Shown here: positions 1-8,700 of the stretch, in pieces
Position numbering within the stretch: the stretch's first letter is position 1
How the letters are laid out: each line of letters opens with the position of its first letter
From: Spirochaetia bacterium
GTDB taxonomy: Bacteria; Spirochaetota; Spirochaetia; Treponematales; Breznakiellaceae
Direction of reading: 5' to 3'
NCBI GenBank assembly: GCA_026002305.1
Contig: BOBI01000056.1
Location: 1-12,652, forward strand
DNA: 12,652 bases
Position numbers and translations under genes: made by a program
The notes under the pieces: model-generated
The model's database searches: none
Told to the model about the DNA's origin: nothing
Seen by the model: the letters and a program-made list of their open reading frames with translations, nothing else

Positions 1-493
1 AATAAAGCGTATTCGTCCCCGCGATATAATAGAAATTGAGGGTTGCCGGTTTATTGACATTAAGGACAGTAAAACAAATAACGGCGTTAGGCTTGTTCCG
101 CTGCATAGTTTTGTATATAAAAAACTCAAAGTTTTTTTCGGCACCAAAAAGGCGGATGAATATGTATTTGATAAATGCGGTAACGACACATTTTCTGAAG
201 CAAACCGCACGCTTGCCGGGAAGCTTTCCGTATCCGAAGAAACACTTAAAGCTGAAAACATCACGTTTTACAGCGGGCGTCATTTCTGGAAGACACTTAT
301 GAATAGCGAAGGGCTGGGGGACGGCATAGAAGAAGTTTTTATGGGTCATAAAGTAAGCGGTGATGTTGCGAAGCTGTATAATCATAAGGATAAACAGGGG
401 CAAAAGCGGATGGTAGAAAAAGCAAAAAAAGTGTTTGAAATACTAGACCGGTGTATTTTTTCATTTACAGCGAAACAACCAGGGGATAACTGA
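1..493 (+). CDS. Tyrosine recombinase/integrase, C-terminal part (5' end outside window)
   Basis: The reading frame is open from base 2 to the TGA at 491-493, giving about 163 residues of the catalytic domain of a tyrosine recombinase. Visible motifs are a beta-hairpin lysine segment (DSKTNNGVRLVPL, about 68-106), the box II motif SGRHFWKTLM with catalytic Arg at 278-280, GHK with catalytic His at 347-349, and the nucleophile Tyr in KLYNH at 377-379. The first Arg motif must lie upstream of the window. The usual HxxR has Tyr in place of the first His (YSGR), a tolerated variant. The enzyme would cut and rejoin DNA at attachment sites through a 3'-phosphotyrosine link, integrating or excising the element. 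The style (GRHFWKTLM, FMGHKVSGDVAKLYNHKDKQG) resembles integrases I associate with Treponema. Internal ATG codons are not credible starts because the conserved domain begins before them. No attachment site or tRNA gene is visible next to it. Confidence 0.9.
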   Translation, partial: IKRIRPRDIIEIEGCRFIDIKDSKTNNGVRLVPLHSFVYKKLKVFFGTKKADEYVFDKCGNDTFSEANRTLAGKLSVSEETLKAENITFYSGRHFWKTLMNSEGLGDGIEEVFMGHKVSGDVAKLYNHKDKQGQKRMVEKAKKVFEILDRCIFSFTAKQPGDN

Positions 494-636
494 AACCGGC
501 GACAATCAACAACGGAAATACCCCAAGCCTATTTTAAGTACGCGCTATAAATACTTGGCGCATTACCCACATTACCACAAGCACGGCATTTGTATCGATG
601 CCGGTGCGTGTGGAAATATGGATAATGCTTTTAATG
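494..636. other. Spacer after integrase; possible coding remnant in another frame
   Basis: There is no complete gene here. One frame is open from 447 to a TAA at 648-650 (67 codons). It ends with residues such as YLAHYPHYHKHG and ACGNMDNAFNVVLP, but has no ATG or ribosome-binding site at a sensible place. It may be a gene remnant or chance. Its stop codon is the first three bases of the first palindromic repeat. I see no tRNA, terminator or clear promoter. Confidence 0.3.
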
Positions 637-1086
637 TAGTTCTGCCTTAACGTACCAATGTTGGTACGTTAGCTATTTTGATTAGGCAGTGTAAAAGCGG
701 TTCAATTAGGACTTAACGCTCCAATGTTGGTACGTTAGCTATTTTGATTAGGCAGTGTAAAAGCGGTTCAATTAGGACTTAACGCTCCAATGTTGGTGCG
801 TTAGCTGTTTTGATTGTCGGTGTGAAAGCGGTTTAGTTTTGCCTTAACGCTCCAATGTTGGAGCGTTAGCTGTTTTGATTGTCGGTGTGAAAGCGGTTTA
901 GTTCTGCTTTAACGCTCCAATGTTGGAGCGTTAGCTGTTTTGATTGTCGGTGTGAAAGCGGTTTAGTTTTGCCTTAACGCTCCAATGTTGGAGCGTTAGC
1001 TGGTTTGATAGGCAGTGTGAAAGCGGTTTAGTTCTGCTTTAACGCTCCAATGTTGGAGCGTTAGCTGGTTTGATAGGTAGTGTGAA
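637..1086. repeat. Palindrome-bearing tandem repeat array, block A (7 copies)
   Basis: Seven palindromes begin at 648, 714, 780, 845, 910, 975 and 1040, so the period is 66, 66, then 65 bp. The 24-bp core is the arm TAACGCTCCAA, a 2-base centre TG, and the exact reverse complement of the arm. Between cores is a conserved 41-42 bp spacer that starts GCTGTTTTGATT and contains GTGTGAAAGCGGTTTA. Copies 4-7 are perfect palindromes. Copy 1 is also perfect but with an altered arm (TAACGTACCAA), copy 2 is a chimera of both arm types, and copy 3 has one mismatch. The spacer after copy 7 decays at about 1087. The spacers are nearly identical to one another, so this is not a CRISPR. No promoter or coding function is evident. 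Confidence 0.95.
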
Positions 1087-1151
1087 TAAGAGAATAAACA
1101 GATAGCCCACAGTAGGCAAGATAAAGGGGTTGGATACTTTCTGTTTTTATG
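1087..1151. other. Spacer between repeat block A and the HU promoter region
   Basis: This stretch has no gene. Its right half (1120-1144) is one copy of an imperfect direct repeat, GATAAAG...GGG...TACTTTCTGT, whose other copy lies just after the HU gene at 1618-1644. Confidence 0.5.
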
Positions 1152-1277
1152 TTGATTATATCAATGTTCTGTTATGGATATAATTTTTCTTTGTATCCAT
1201 CAATATTTTTTTATATTGATTTTATCAGTGTTCTATTATGGATATGCTTGATTTTATCAGCATTCTGTCATAGACAA
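1152..1277 (+). promoter_or_regulatory. Operator-like repeats and probable promoter of the HU gene
   Basis: Three imperfect 29-bp direct repeats start at 1153, 1217 and 1249, spaced 64 and 32 bp, that is two and one units of 32. The first two match at 26 of 29 positions. Each begins with the dyad TGAT-N3-ATCA (1153-1163, 1217-1227, 1249-1259), as expected of a dimeric regulator's site. A perfect -10 hexamer TATAAT is at 1179-1184, but its best -35 (TTGATT, 1152-1157) is 21 bp away. A weaker pair is TTGATT at 1248-1253 and TAGACA at 1271-1276 with 17-bp spacing. An inverted pair ATGGATA/TATCCAT (1174-1180, 1194-1200) lies between. The bound factor is unknown; autoregulation by the HU-like product is possible. 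Confidence 0.45.
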
Positions 1278-1314
1278 TAAATATTGTTTCTATTATTTTT
1301 GAGTAGGGGGTTTT

Positions 1315-1605
1315 ATGAAAACAATTACAGTTGGACGGCTAATTCAAAGTGTCAGGCGAAACTCTGATTTAACAATATCGGACGCGACATATCTTGTAAG
1401 TTTGATTTTGGATCTAATATCTGAATCTCTATCAAAAGGTGAAAATGTAAAGTTGCGCGGATTAGGAACGTTTGAAGTAAACATTCAGAAGGCAAGAAAT
1501 ATAAAATCACCAATCGCAAACAAATCAATCTTTCGGCCTGAAAGAAAAGTTGTCCGGTTTAAACCGTCAGGTGTCTTGAAGAAATCATTGCAGAAAAATA
1601 CTTAA
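1315..1605 (+). CDS. HU/IHF-family DNA-binding protein
   Basis: This 96-residue basic protein has the fold and length of the HU/IHF family (usually 90-100 aa). The N-terminal helical dimerisation part is MKTITVGRLIQSVRRNSDLTISDATYLVSLILDLISESL. It is followed by the family signature region GENVKLRGLGTFEV (about residues 42-55), a shortened or altered DNA-binding arm (KARNIKSPIANKS, where the classical form is GRNPKTG), and the closing strand and helix RKVVRFKPSGVLKKSL. HU dimers bend DNA and prefer junctions, nicks and cruciforms. The start is set by GTAGGGGG at 1303-1310, 4 bp before the ATG. The stop codon TAA coincides with the first bases of a half copy of the palindromic repeat (TAACGCTCCA, 1603-1612). 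The gene stands alone between two blocks of palindromic repeats, which invites, but does not prove, a link between protein and array. It is probably an element-borne paralogue rather than the chromosomal HU. Confidence 0.88.
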   Translation: MKTITVGRLIQSVRRNSDLTISDATYLVSLILDLISESLSKGENVKLRGLGTFEVNIQKARNIKSPIANKSIFRPERKVVRFKPSGVLKKSLQKNT

Positions 1606-1757
1606 CGCTCCATTTTAGATAAAGAAGGGGGGCGTACTTTCTGTAACGTAATTGCGCCAATAGGCATTGTCTGCGCCCCCTTTACGCTCCAGCCGCCTAC
1701 GGCGTCTTTTGCTATCCCCCATTCAGTCTTATCTTTCAAGCAGCTTATCAAACTGAA
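1606..1757. other. Structured spacer downstream of HU gene
   Basis: No gene is visible. Three structures stand out. A long stem pairs AAGGGGGGCG (1625-1634) with CGCCCCCTTT (1674-1683), one G-U pair included, around a 39-base loop. A small GC hairpin at about 1692-1704 is followed by TCTTTT (to 1710). An imperfect inverted repeat runs 1721-1758 (ATTCAGT...ACTGAAT). The first two could end HU transcription, but neither has a long T run. A second half-site of the palindromic repeat (TTACGCTCCA) is at 1682-1691. Confidence 0.4.
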
Positions 1758-2190
1758 TCGGACTTAACGCTCCAATGTTGGAGCGTTAGCTATTCTAATT
1801 GGTAGTGTGAAAGCGGTTTAATTCTGCCTTAACGCTCCAATGTTGGAGCGTTAGCTGTTTTGATTGTCGGTGTGAAAGCGGTTTAATTCTGCCTTAACGC
1901 TCCAATGTTGGAGCGTTAGCTGTTTTGATTGTCGGTGTGAAAGCGGTTTAATTCTGCCTTAACGCTCCAATGTTGGAGCGTTAGCTGTTTTATTGTCGGT
2001 GTGAAAGGTAATTAATTCGGACTTAACGCTCCAATGTTGGAGCGTTAGCCGGTTTGATAGACGGTGTGAAAGGTCTTTAATTCGGACTTAACGCTCCAAT
2101 GTTGGAGCGTTAGCCGGTTTGATGGGTAGTGTGAAAGCTATTTAATTCGGATTTAACGCTCCAATGTTGGAGCGTTAGCTGTTTTGATTT
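1758..2190. repeat. Palindrome-bearing tandem repeat array, block B (7 copies)
   Basis: Seven palindromes start at 1765, 1830, 1895, 1960, 2024, 2089 and 2154, with a period of 65 bp (64 once, from a one-base deletion in the spacer after copy 11). All seven cores are perfect: arm TAACGCTCCAA, centre TG, reverse-complement arm. The spacers are the same family as block A but drift towards the right end (AATTCGGACT replaces AGTTCTGCCT). The conserved sequence runs to about 2189 and therefore overlaps the 3' end of the minus-strand gene. Confidence 0.95.
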
Positions 2191-2611
2191 CATTTTCAAC
2201 AAGTTGGTTTAACGCCAAATAGTTTAGTTTGCCTTTTGCTGCAATTAGACAATCAAGCCGTAAATAAAAATCATTTGTAAATCTATAGGCGTTTTGAAAA
2301 TGTTCATTCAGGAAAGAAACGACTCTTCTGGTTTTATCAACCCGTGAGGCAATATGTTTAAAGATTATATTAACTTCATTTGATAATCCGGGAAGTACTG
2401 AAAGTTTGCCTGTTTGGGTATTGCGAATCAAATATACCCGGCGATGGGCAGGGTAGGTGTAGTATAGAAATACTGCCTCATTCTCATTGTATGTTAATTC
2501 CGTAATTCCGATTTCTTTGTCGTAAGTTTTTGATAGCAAAAGGCCGTCCGCATAAAGAGAATAATATTTGTTTGCGTCATTTATTGTTATCACAAGTTTG
2601 TTTTTAATCAT
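2153..2611 (-). CDS. Hypothetical protein, C-terminus encoded by repeat sequence
   Basis: This is a 152-residue protein of unknown function. It has no signal peptide, membrane segment or catalytic motif that I can see. It is rich in Tyr, Asn and Leu and starts MIKNKLVITINDANKYYS. It has only one Met, so the ATG at 2609-2611 is the only ATG start available. No Shine-Dalgarno sequence precedes it, and the predicted transcript start leaves only about 18 bases of leader. Promoter hexamers fit well (2636-2664, minus). The last 11 residues (IKTANAPTLER) are encoded by the last unit of the palindromic array and the stop lies at the edge of the palindrome. The gene has therefore been joined to, or truncated by, the repeat. 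It is divergent from the giant polyvalent gene with overlapping promoters, so co-regulation is possible. The reading frame length and good promoter favour a real gene. Confidence 0.7.
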   Translation of the reverse strand: MIKNKLVITINDANKYYSLYADGLLLSKTYDKEIGITELTYNENEAVFLYYTYPAHRRVYLIRNTQTGKLSVLPGLSNEVNIIFKHIASRVDKTRRVVSFLNEHFQNAYRFTNDFYLRLDCLIAAKGKLNYLALNQLVENEIKTANAPTLER

Positions 2612-2616
2612 TTTTG

Positions 2617-2645
2617 TTGTTATACGATAGATTATATTGTATAAT
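2617..2645 (+). promoter_or_regulatory. Predicted promoter of the giant polyvalent gene
   Basis: TTGTTA at 2617-2622 and a perfect TATAAT at 2640-2645 are separated by 17 bp, the ideal spacing. Transcription would start near 2652, leaving about 70 bases of leader that contain the degenerate palindrome at 2678-2701. A second TATAAT at 2668-2673 lacks a good -35. Confidence 0.55.
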
Positions 2646-2664
2646 ATTTTATAGGTTATGACAA
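2636..2664 (-). promoter_or_regulatory. Predicted promoter of the minus-strand hypothetical gene
   Basis: On the minus strand, TTGTCA (2659-2664) and TACAAT (2636-2641) are 17 bp apart, each one base off consensus. Its -10 overlaps the -10 of the plus-strand promoter, so the two polymerases could not bind at the same time. Confidence 0.55.
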
Positions 2665-2677
2665 TTTTATAATGTGA

Positions 2678-2701
2678 TAACGCAACAATGTTAGAGCGTT
2701 G
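2678..2701. repeat. Degenerate single copy of the palindrome in the giant gene's leader
   Basis: The sequence TAACGCAACAA, centre TG, then TTAGAGCGTTG matches the array core at 20 of 24 positions. It stands alone 488 bp beyond the array, with no conserved 41-bp spacer beside it. It lies just upstream of the ribosome-binding site of the giant gene. It could be a relic or a site for the same protein that binds the array. Confidence 0.7.
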
Positions 2702-2721
2702 ATATAAAAGGGGTAAGCTGA

Positions 2722-5700
2722 ATGTATGATGAGTTGTCGGTATTCAAACAAATTAAAGAGGCGTTTCCAAATTTATCGCAAGAGGAATGTGAGGCGGCAC
2801 TGGTTTTACTTAAAGGACGCGCGGATGCATTAAATGTAACATTTGAAAGATATATGAAGTTTATGCACCCAAGCGGAATTGCGGAACGTGATACTAAATT
2901 ACCGGAACAATTTCATGGATATATAAAGTTTTTAGGCAATGATGCTTCTTCAATAATAAAGCCGGGTAATACTGCTAATTTCTCAACTTTTGTTCACGAG
3001 TGCGGCCATGTTTTCAGACGGCAGTTAACCGGTAAATTGCTTGATAAAGCAAGCGCGGTATTTGATGTTGATAAAGACAACTGGACTGAAGAAAAAGAAG
3101 AGCTTTTTGCAAAAGGTTTTGAAGAGTTTGTGAGAAGTCGCAAAGAGGAAAATAATGAGCTTAAAAAGGTTTACACACGTGGCGCCAAGTTTGTACAAAC
3201 GGTTTACAAGGGTGTTAAGCATATTGTAAAAATCACGCCCGAAATGGAAGCAGTGTATGAAGATTTGTTTAAGGCTAATACTGTAGAGATTGCCGGAAAA
3301 GAATATGTGTTTGATCAAAAAGAATATGAAAATCGTATACACGCGATAGCACAAGGTGATAAACGAGGCACACACGTCCTATTGGGTCCTACTCCTTATA
3401 TATATGAGGAATTAGGTTTTGAGCGTTTGCCTATGATGATTACACGCGAACATTTAAACCGAATAATGCACGATGAAGCTCCTGATATGAACTATCACGG
3501 TATTGATGAAGGCATTATCAAACAGATTCCACAGCAGTTAAAAAATCCCATAATGATTATTCAGTCAGGAACGCACCCCGAAGATATTGTCAGTATTATC
3601 GAATTACATTCCAAGAACGACAATCCTATTATTGTGCCAATAAAACAAAATGCAAATATTCAATTTAGCAAAATTGAGATAGATGTTAATCTTGCAAAGA
3701 CTATTTATGCAAAGGACAGTTTTACCTTTCTTGACGAGGCTTTTAATGATAACAGGATACTGTATGTAGACAAAGAAAAAAGCCGAACGCTTCTACATTC
3801 CGGAAGTCAACTCCGGCGATTAGATGCTTGGGTCATGAAGAAAGGGCTCCAATTGCCCAGTATCCATGACGTATCCGGCTTCTATATTAATAATATAGCA
3901 CGGTATCGGGAAAATTTCAAGCAAAATAAAGAACAGTCTGTAATGGTCGGCGGCAAGCGGATCTTGTTTCAGGGTGCCGAAGTTGACCAGATGATGTTCG
4001 ATCTTTCCCCGGACAATGAAGAAATTTTAGAAGAATTAACCCCGCAAAACTTTGCGGATAGGTTTATTGCACATTCACGGGAGCCTCGGTTTAAAGATGA
4101 CAAGATAGAAGCGGCGCGGATTTTGTTACGCGAAACCACGAAAGAAAACAGACAGGCTATTCTTGCGGACTTGCGCGGCAAAGGCTGTATAGACCCTGAA
4201 AGTACGCACCAGTATTTAAGATCGCTTTTACAGGCGGAAGAAACTAAAGATAATGACTTTCAAAAAGAAACATTAACAGAAAACAAAACATTCAAAGCTT
4301 TCGGCGCATGGACCGACTGGAATTCGCGTTTGTCAACCACGGAGCGTAAAACATTCAATAATCAGGCTATAGACGTGCTTGCGCACACTTTTGATGATGA
4401 ACAGCCTACACCTCAAGAACGTGCCGTGTTAAGCCGCTATTCAGGTTTTGGAGGCATTGACGCGGATGACGAGCGCGGTGTTTTGTATGACTACTACACA
4501 TCCCCGCCTGTAGCGGATATGACGTGGAAGCTGCTTGACAAGATTGAACCTCTAAAAAATTATGAACTGGTTTTAGAGCCTTCCTGCGGTACGGGCGTGT
4601 TTTTTGAGACCGCGCCGAATAAGGATAATTTACAGTTTACCGGAGTTGAACTCGACGGGCGCACCGCCGCGGTTGCAAACGCGCTACACAAAGATAAGGC
4701 AACTATTATCAACCAGAGTTTTGAACAGTTTAATTTATCGGACAAAGCCGGTATGTATGATCGTGTTATCGGCAACGCGCCGTTTGGGGTGCGTTCTCCG
4801 GAGACCGCGAAACTGGATATGCCTAATGAAAAATCACTTGATAATTATTTTGTCAGCCGCTGTATAGACAACTTAAAAGATAACGGCACTATGGCGTTGA
4901 TTGTAGCGCCGGGTGTGCTTGAGAATAAAAGTAACGCGGATTTTAGACTATCGCTTTGTAAGAAGGCGCAGTTTGCGGGCGCGGTAAAACTTCCCGATAA
5001 AAGTTTTCATCATACGCATACACAGGTAGAACCCGATATTCTTTTGTTCAGGAAATATCCTATTGATATTATAAGGCGTATCGAGGGTATGGGCGATGAA
5101 ACATTTAAGGAAACAGACCTGTATAACGAGTTTTTTGTAAGCGGTAATTATTTTAAAGTATACCCGCGGCACGTTACGGGCGAGCTATCCGAAGGAAGCG
5201 GACAGTGGGGCAGGGACGAAGTAAAAGGATATGTTACTCCTTCAGGTATTGAAAAAACACTTGCGGATTTCCTGCCGTTTGAACAAATTGAATATGATGC
5301 AATCCGTAGGGAATTTGATGAGGTAAAACAGAAAGATAATGACAATGAATATCTTTATTTGACAGCGGAAGAATCGGAACAACTTAAAAATAATTCATTA
5401 CTGCCCGGCACTATAAAAACAGTCGGTGATAAAGCATATTTGTTAGATGAATCTTACGCATGGAAGAAAGTATCCGATGATAAAGAGTTTTCTAATAAAT
5501 TAAAAAGAATATTAACAATATCAGGTGAAGTTAAAGAAATTCGGGAGCGCATGAGGGACGGTCTTGAAGATGAACGCACAAAAAATCTGCAGGGCATTGT
5601 AAAAGCAAATCTTAATTCATATTCAAAGGCATATAATAACTATCCGGCGGATGACAAAGATATAAAACGTTTTCTAACAGCGAATCCCGCAGTTAAAGGT

Positions 5701-8700
5701 GTTTATGAAGCGTTAATAACGCCGGAAGCGGAATTGTTGAACGTGGAAAACATTTACGACAACAATATTGAAATTATAAACGGACACAATCCGGCAATCG
5801 AAGCGTTACGGCAGTTACAGATTGATATGCTGGAAGGCAGTGAAGAAAATATAAAAACAAAGTTTCCGGATAATGCGGAAGCACTTATTACGGAAATGCG
5901 GGAGAACAAAGACGTGTTTGTAAATCCCGATAAAACATTTATGCTGCGGGAAGATTTTATCGCGGGGGACGCATGGGAGAAGATAGACGCGCTTGTCGAC
6001 GCGGCGGGGACGGAACGGGACAGGCGCACCAAAACAAAATTGCTATACGGCGCATCGGAGCTTGAAAGGGCTGTAGGCTGGACGCCTATAGAGGAGGCTG
6101 ACTTTAGTCCGCGCTCAACATGGATACCGGAAAGTATTATTAAAGACTGGGTTAATTCGGAGGACGGTTTAGGCAGGTCGTTAGGCGAGCTTGCAAAGAA
6201 TGAAGCGGGAAAATGGGGCAGGCTTTTGGAGCATGATAAAGTTGATGTCAAATGGGACGCTTATAACAGAGTTGAAACCGTAACACCTGCGGGAACATGG
6301 ATAAAAGAAAATGACGAGATTGTTTATTATCTTAATTCGGGAAAGCAGCACAGTACAAATATAGATACGGATAGTTTTAACAGGGATCATGATGAAGCGT
6401 TTCAATCATATATTGCCAACCACGAAGTTCATAGAAATGAGATGGAACAAATATATAACAGAACATTCAGGACAAATTTAAGCGCGCCCGTAAAAACATA
6501 TCCTATAGGGATTAAGGGCTGGAAAGGCGCGGAGGAAGGCGGCAAGACGGTAAAGCCGCACCAGTGGCAGACTGTACACCAGATGTACAGGCAAGGGTGC
6601 GGCATATCGGCGCTTGGTACAGGTTTTGGAAAGACACTCTCCGGCGTGGCTTTAATGTCATTACTGCGTCAGGAGGGCTCTGTTAAGCGCGCATGGTTAC
6701 AGGTTCCAAACAACAAGGTAAAAGACTGGATAGAAGAAATAAAATCAGTAATGCCTGAATTAAAGATAGCCTCGATTGATCCCGAAGATGCCGGTTACGG
6801 TAACCGTGAGAAGCGTTATGCGAAGTATCAGGAAATGGCGTCAGGCGGCGCCGATATTATTTTAATGCCTGAAAGCGCCGCAAGCGAGATTCAGTTAAAG
6901 GCTGACAATGACGCAAAGATACGGAATGATATTGCCGGCGAGTTTGCAAATGATAAAAAATCAAAAAGGCAAAAAGAACTCGCTAAAATAAAAGGGCTTA
7001 ACCGGACTCAAAACGGAAAGACAAATAAAACAATTTGTTTTGAGGATTTCGGCTGCGATGCTTTGTTTGTAGACGAGGCGCACCGTTATAAAAATCTTTT
7101 TACCTCAAGCCTTTCCCGCGAGACGGGCATGAATGACGGCAGGCAGTCGGCCAAGGCCATGGCGCTGTTTAAGAAATCGCAATACATACGTGAAATGAAT
7201 GATAATAAAAATGTATTTTTATTTACGGCCACGCCGCTTACCAATTCACCGCTTGAATATTACAATATGCTGCAATTTGTAGGGCCGCAGGAATTAAAAC
7301 GTTTTGGCATAAGCACTATAGACAATTTTATCCGGGAGTTTGCCGATTTGGAAAAAGGCTGGTTATACGACTGGGCTACAAGCAAAGCAAAAGAAGGTAT
7401 GATTCTAAAAGGTTTTAAAAATCTTGATACTTTGCAGAACCTGTTTTTTAAGTACACGGATATGCAGCATGATCCTGACGCAATCGGATTGGAAAAACCC
7501 GCGTCCTTTAACCGCCCTAATTTAATTCCTTCAAACGAAATACAGACGAAAGTTCTGCATGATATTTCAGACGAGCTTGAGCGGTATAAAAGTTTGGAAG
7601 CGGAAGAACGCAAGAGGGAATATCCGGGACAAAACTTTTTAACTTTCTTTGCGCGGATGCGCACCGCAAGTTTGGACCTGGAATTGTATGATCCGGAAAC
7701 TTTTAAAGGCTGGGAAAATCCAAAACTGGAAACTCTCGCAAAGAACGCCTATGACATTTATGAAAAAACAAAAGCGGGTCAGGTTGTGTTTTGTGATCGT
7801 GTTTTTTCAAGTGACGGAAGTTTTAATATACACGAAAAGATAAAGGCGGAGCTTGTCGCGCAAGGCTTTAAAGAGAATGAAATTGTTATCGTAAACGGTT
7901 GGACAAAATCAGGCGGGCCGAAAAGCGATTCGCTTGTGGAAAAAGAAGTATCAAGGGCCATTGCCGGTTACAACGCGGGAAAGTACAAAGTTATTGTGGG
8001 CTCCACGGCCTGCATAGGCGAGGGGGTGAACTTACAGAAAAACTCAAGCGCCTTACACCACTTTGATATTCCTTTCCGTCCTTCGGACTTTGTCCAGCGC
8101 AACGGACGCATAGACAGGCAGGGGAACGAACAGGAAAATGTCGCGCTTCATACTTATATGTCCGCGGGGACTATGGATAATTATTCTGTTAATCTTGTAC
8201 AGCGAAAAGCGGACTGGATAGATCAACTGTTAAAAACAAAATCAAACGTGTTTACAAATCCAAACGATGAGAGCGCGATGGATGCGGACGAGTTGTTATT
8301 AGCCCTTACGGAGGAGTGGGGGGACAAAGAGAAAGCGGCGGAGAGACGTGCCGAAATGGAGCGGATAAAGGCGGGGAAAATAACGGAGGCGCGGAACAAA
8401 CAGCGCACGGCTTTTATGAAAACCCTCTCCGCTATGCGCGGTTCGTTGTTATTATCGAATATAAAACCCGAATCAAAAGAATATAAAAACAGAATCGGTA
8501 AAATACATAACGTTGAATCCGCATTGAAAAATAATCCTACTTTCAGGAGAAACGATCTGTTAGGAAATAACGAAGTATTTCTATACAATGCCGAATGTGA
8601 TGAAGTATTCCGCAAAGGTGATATTGTTTGGACAAAAGATTATTTCGGAAAAGATTATTCCGGTATTGTTGAAAAGTTTAATTTTAAGAAAGGCGAAATG

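Noticed and set aside
1..650. tRNA or attachment site next to the integrase
   Set aside because: I found no cloverleaf or tRNA 3' end and no direct repeat that could mark att sites within the window.
648..1063. RNA sponge for a GGA-binding regulator such as CsrA
   Set aside because: Every hairpin contains GGA, but in the stem and not in the loop, so the usual recognition form is missing.
637..2190. CRISPR array
   Set aside because: The repeat-to-repeat layout is superficially similar, but the sequences between palindromes are copies of one another rather than unique spacers, and no cas gene is present.
637..2190. Standard integron attC sites
   Set aside because: The GTTAGC and CTTAAC edges resemble attC core sites, but the core is a continuous perfect palindrome of 24 bp, without two core pairs, unpaired bases or an integron-type integrase visible. 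I keep it only as an analogy.
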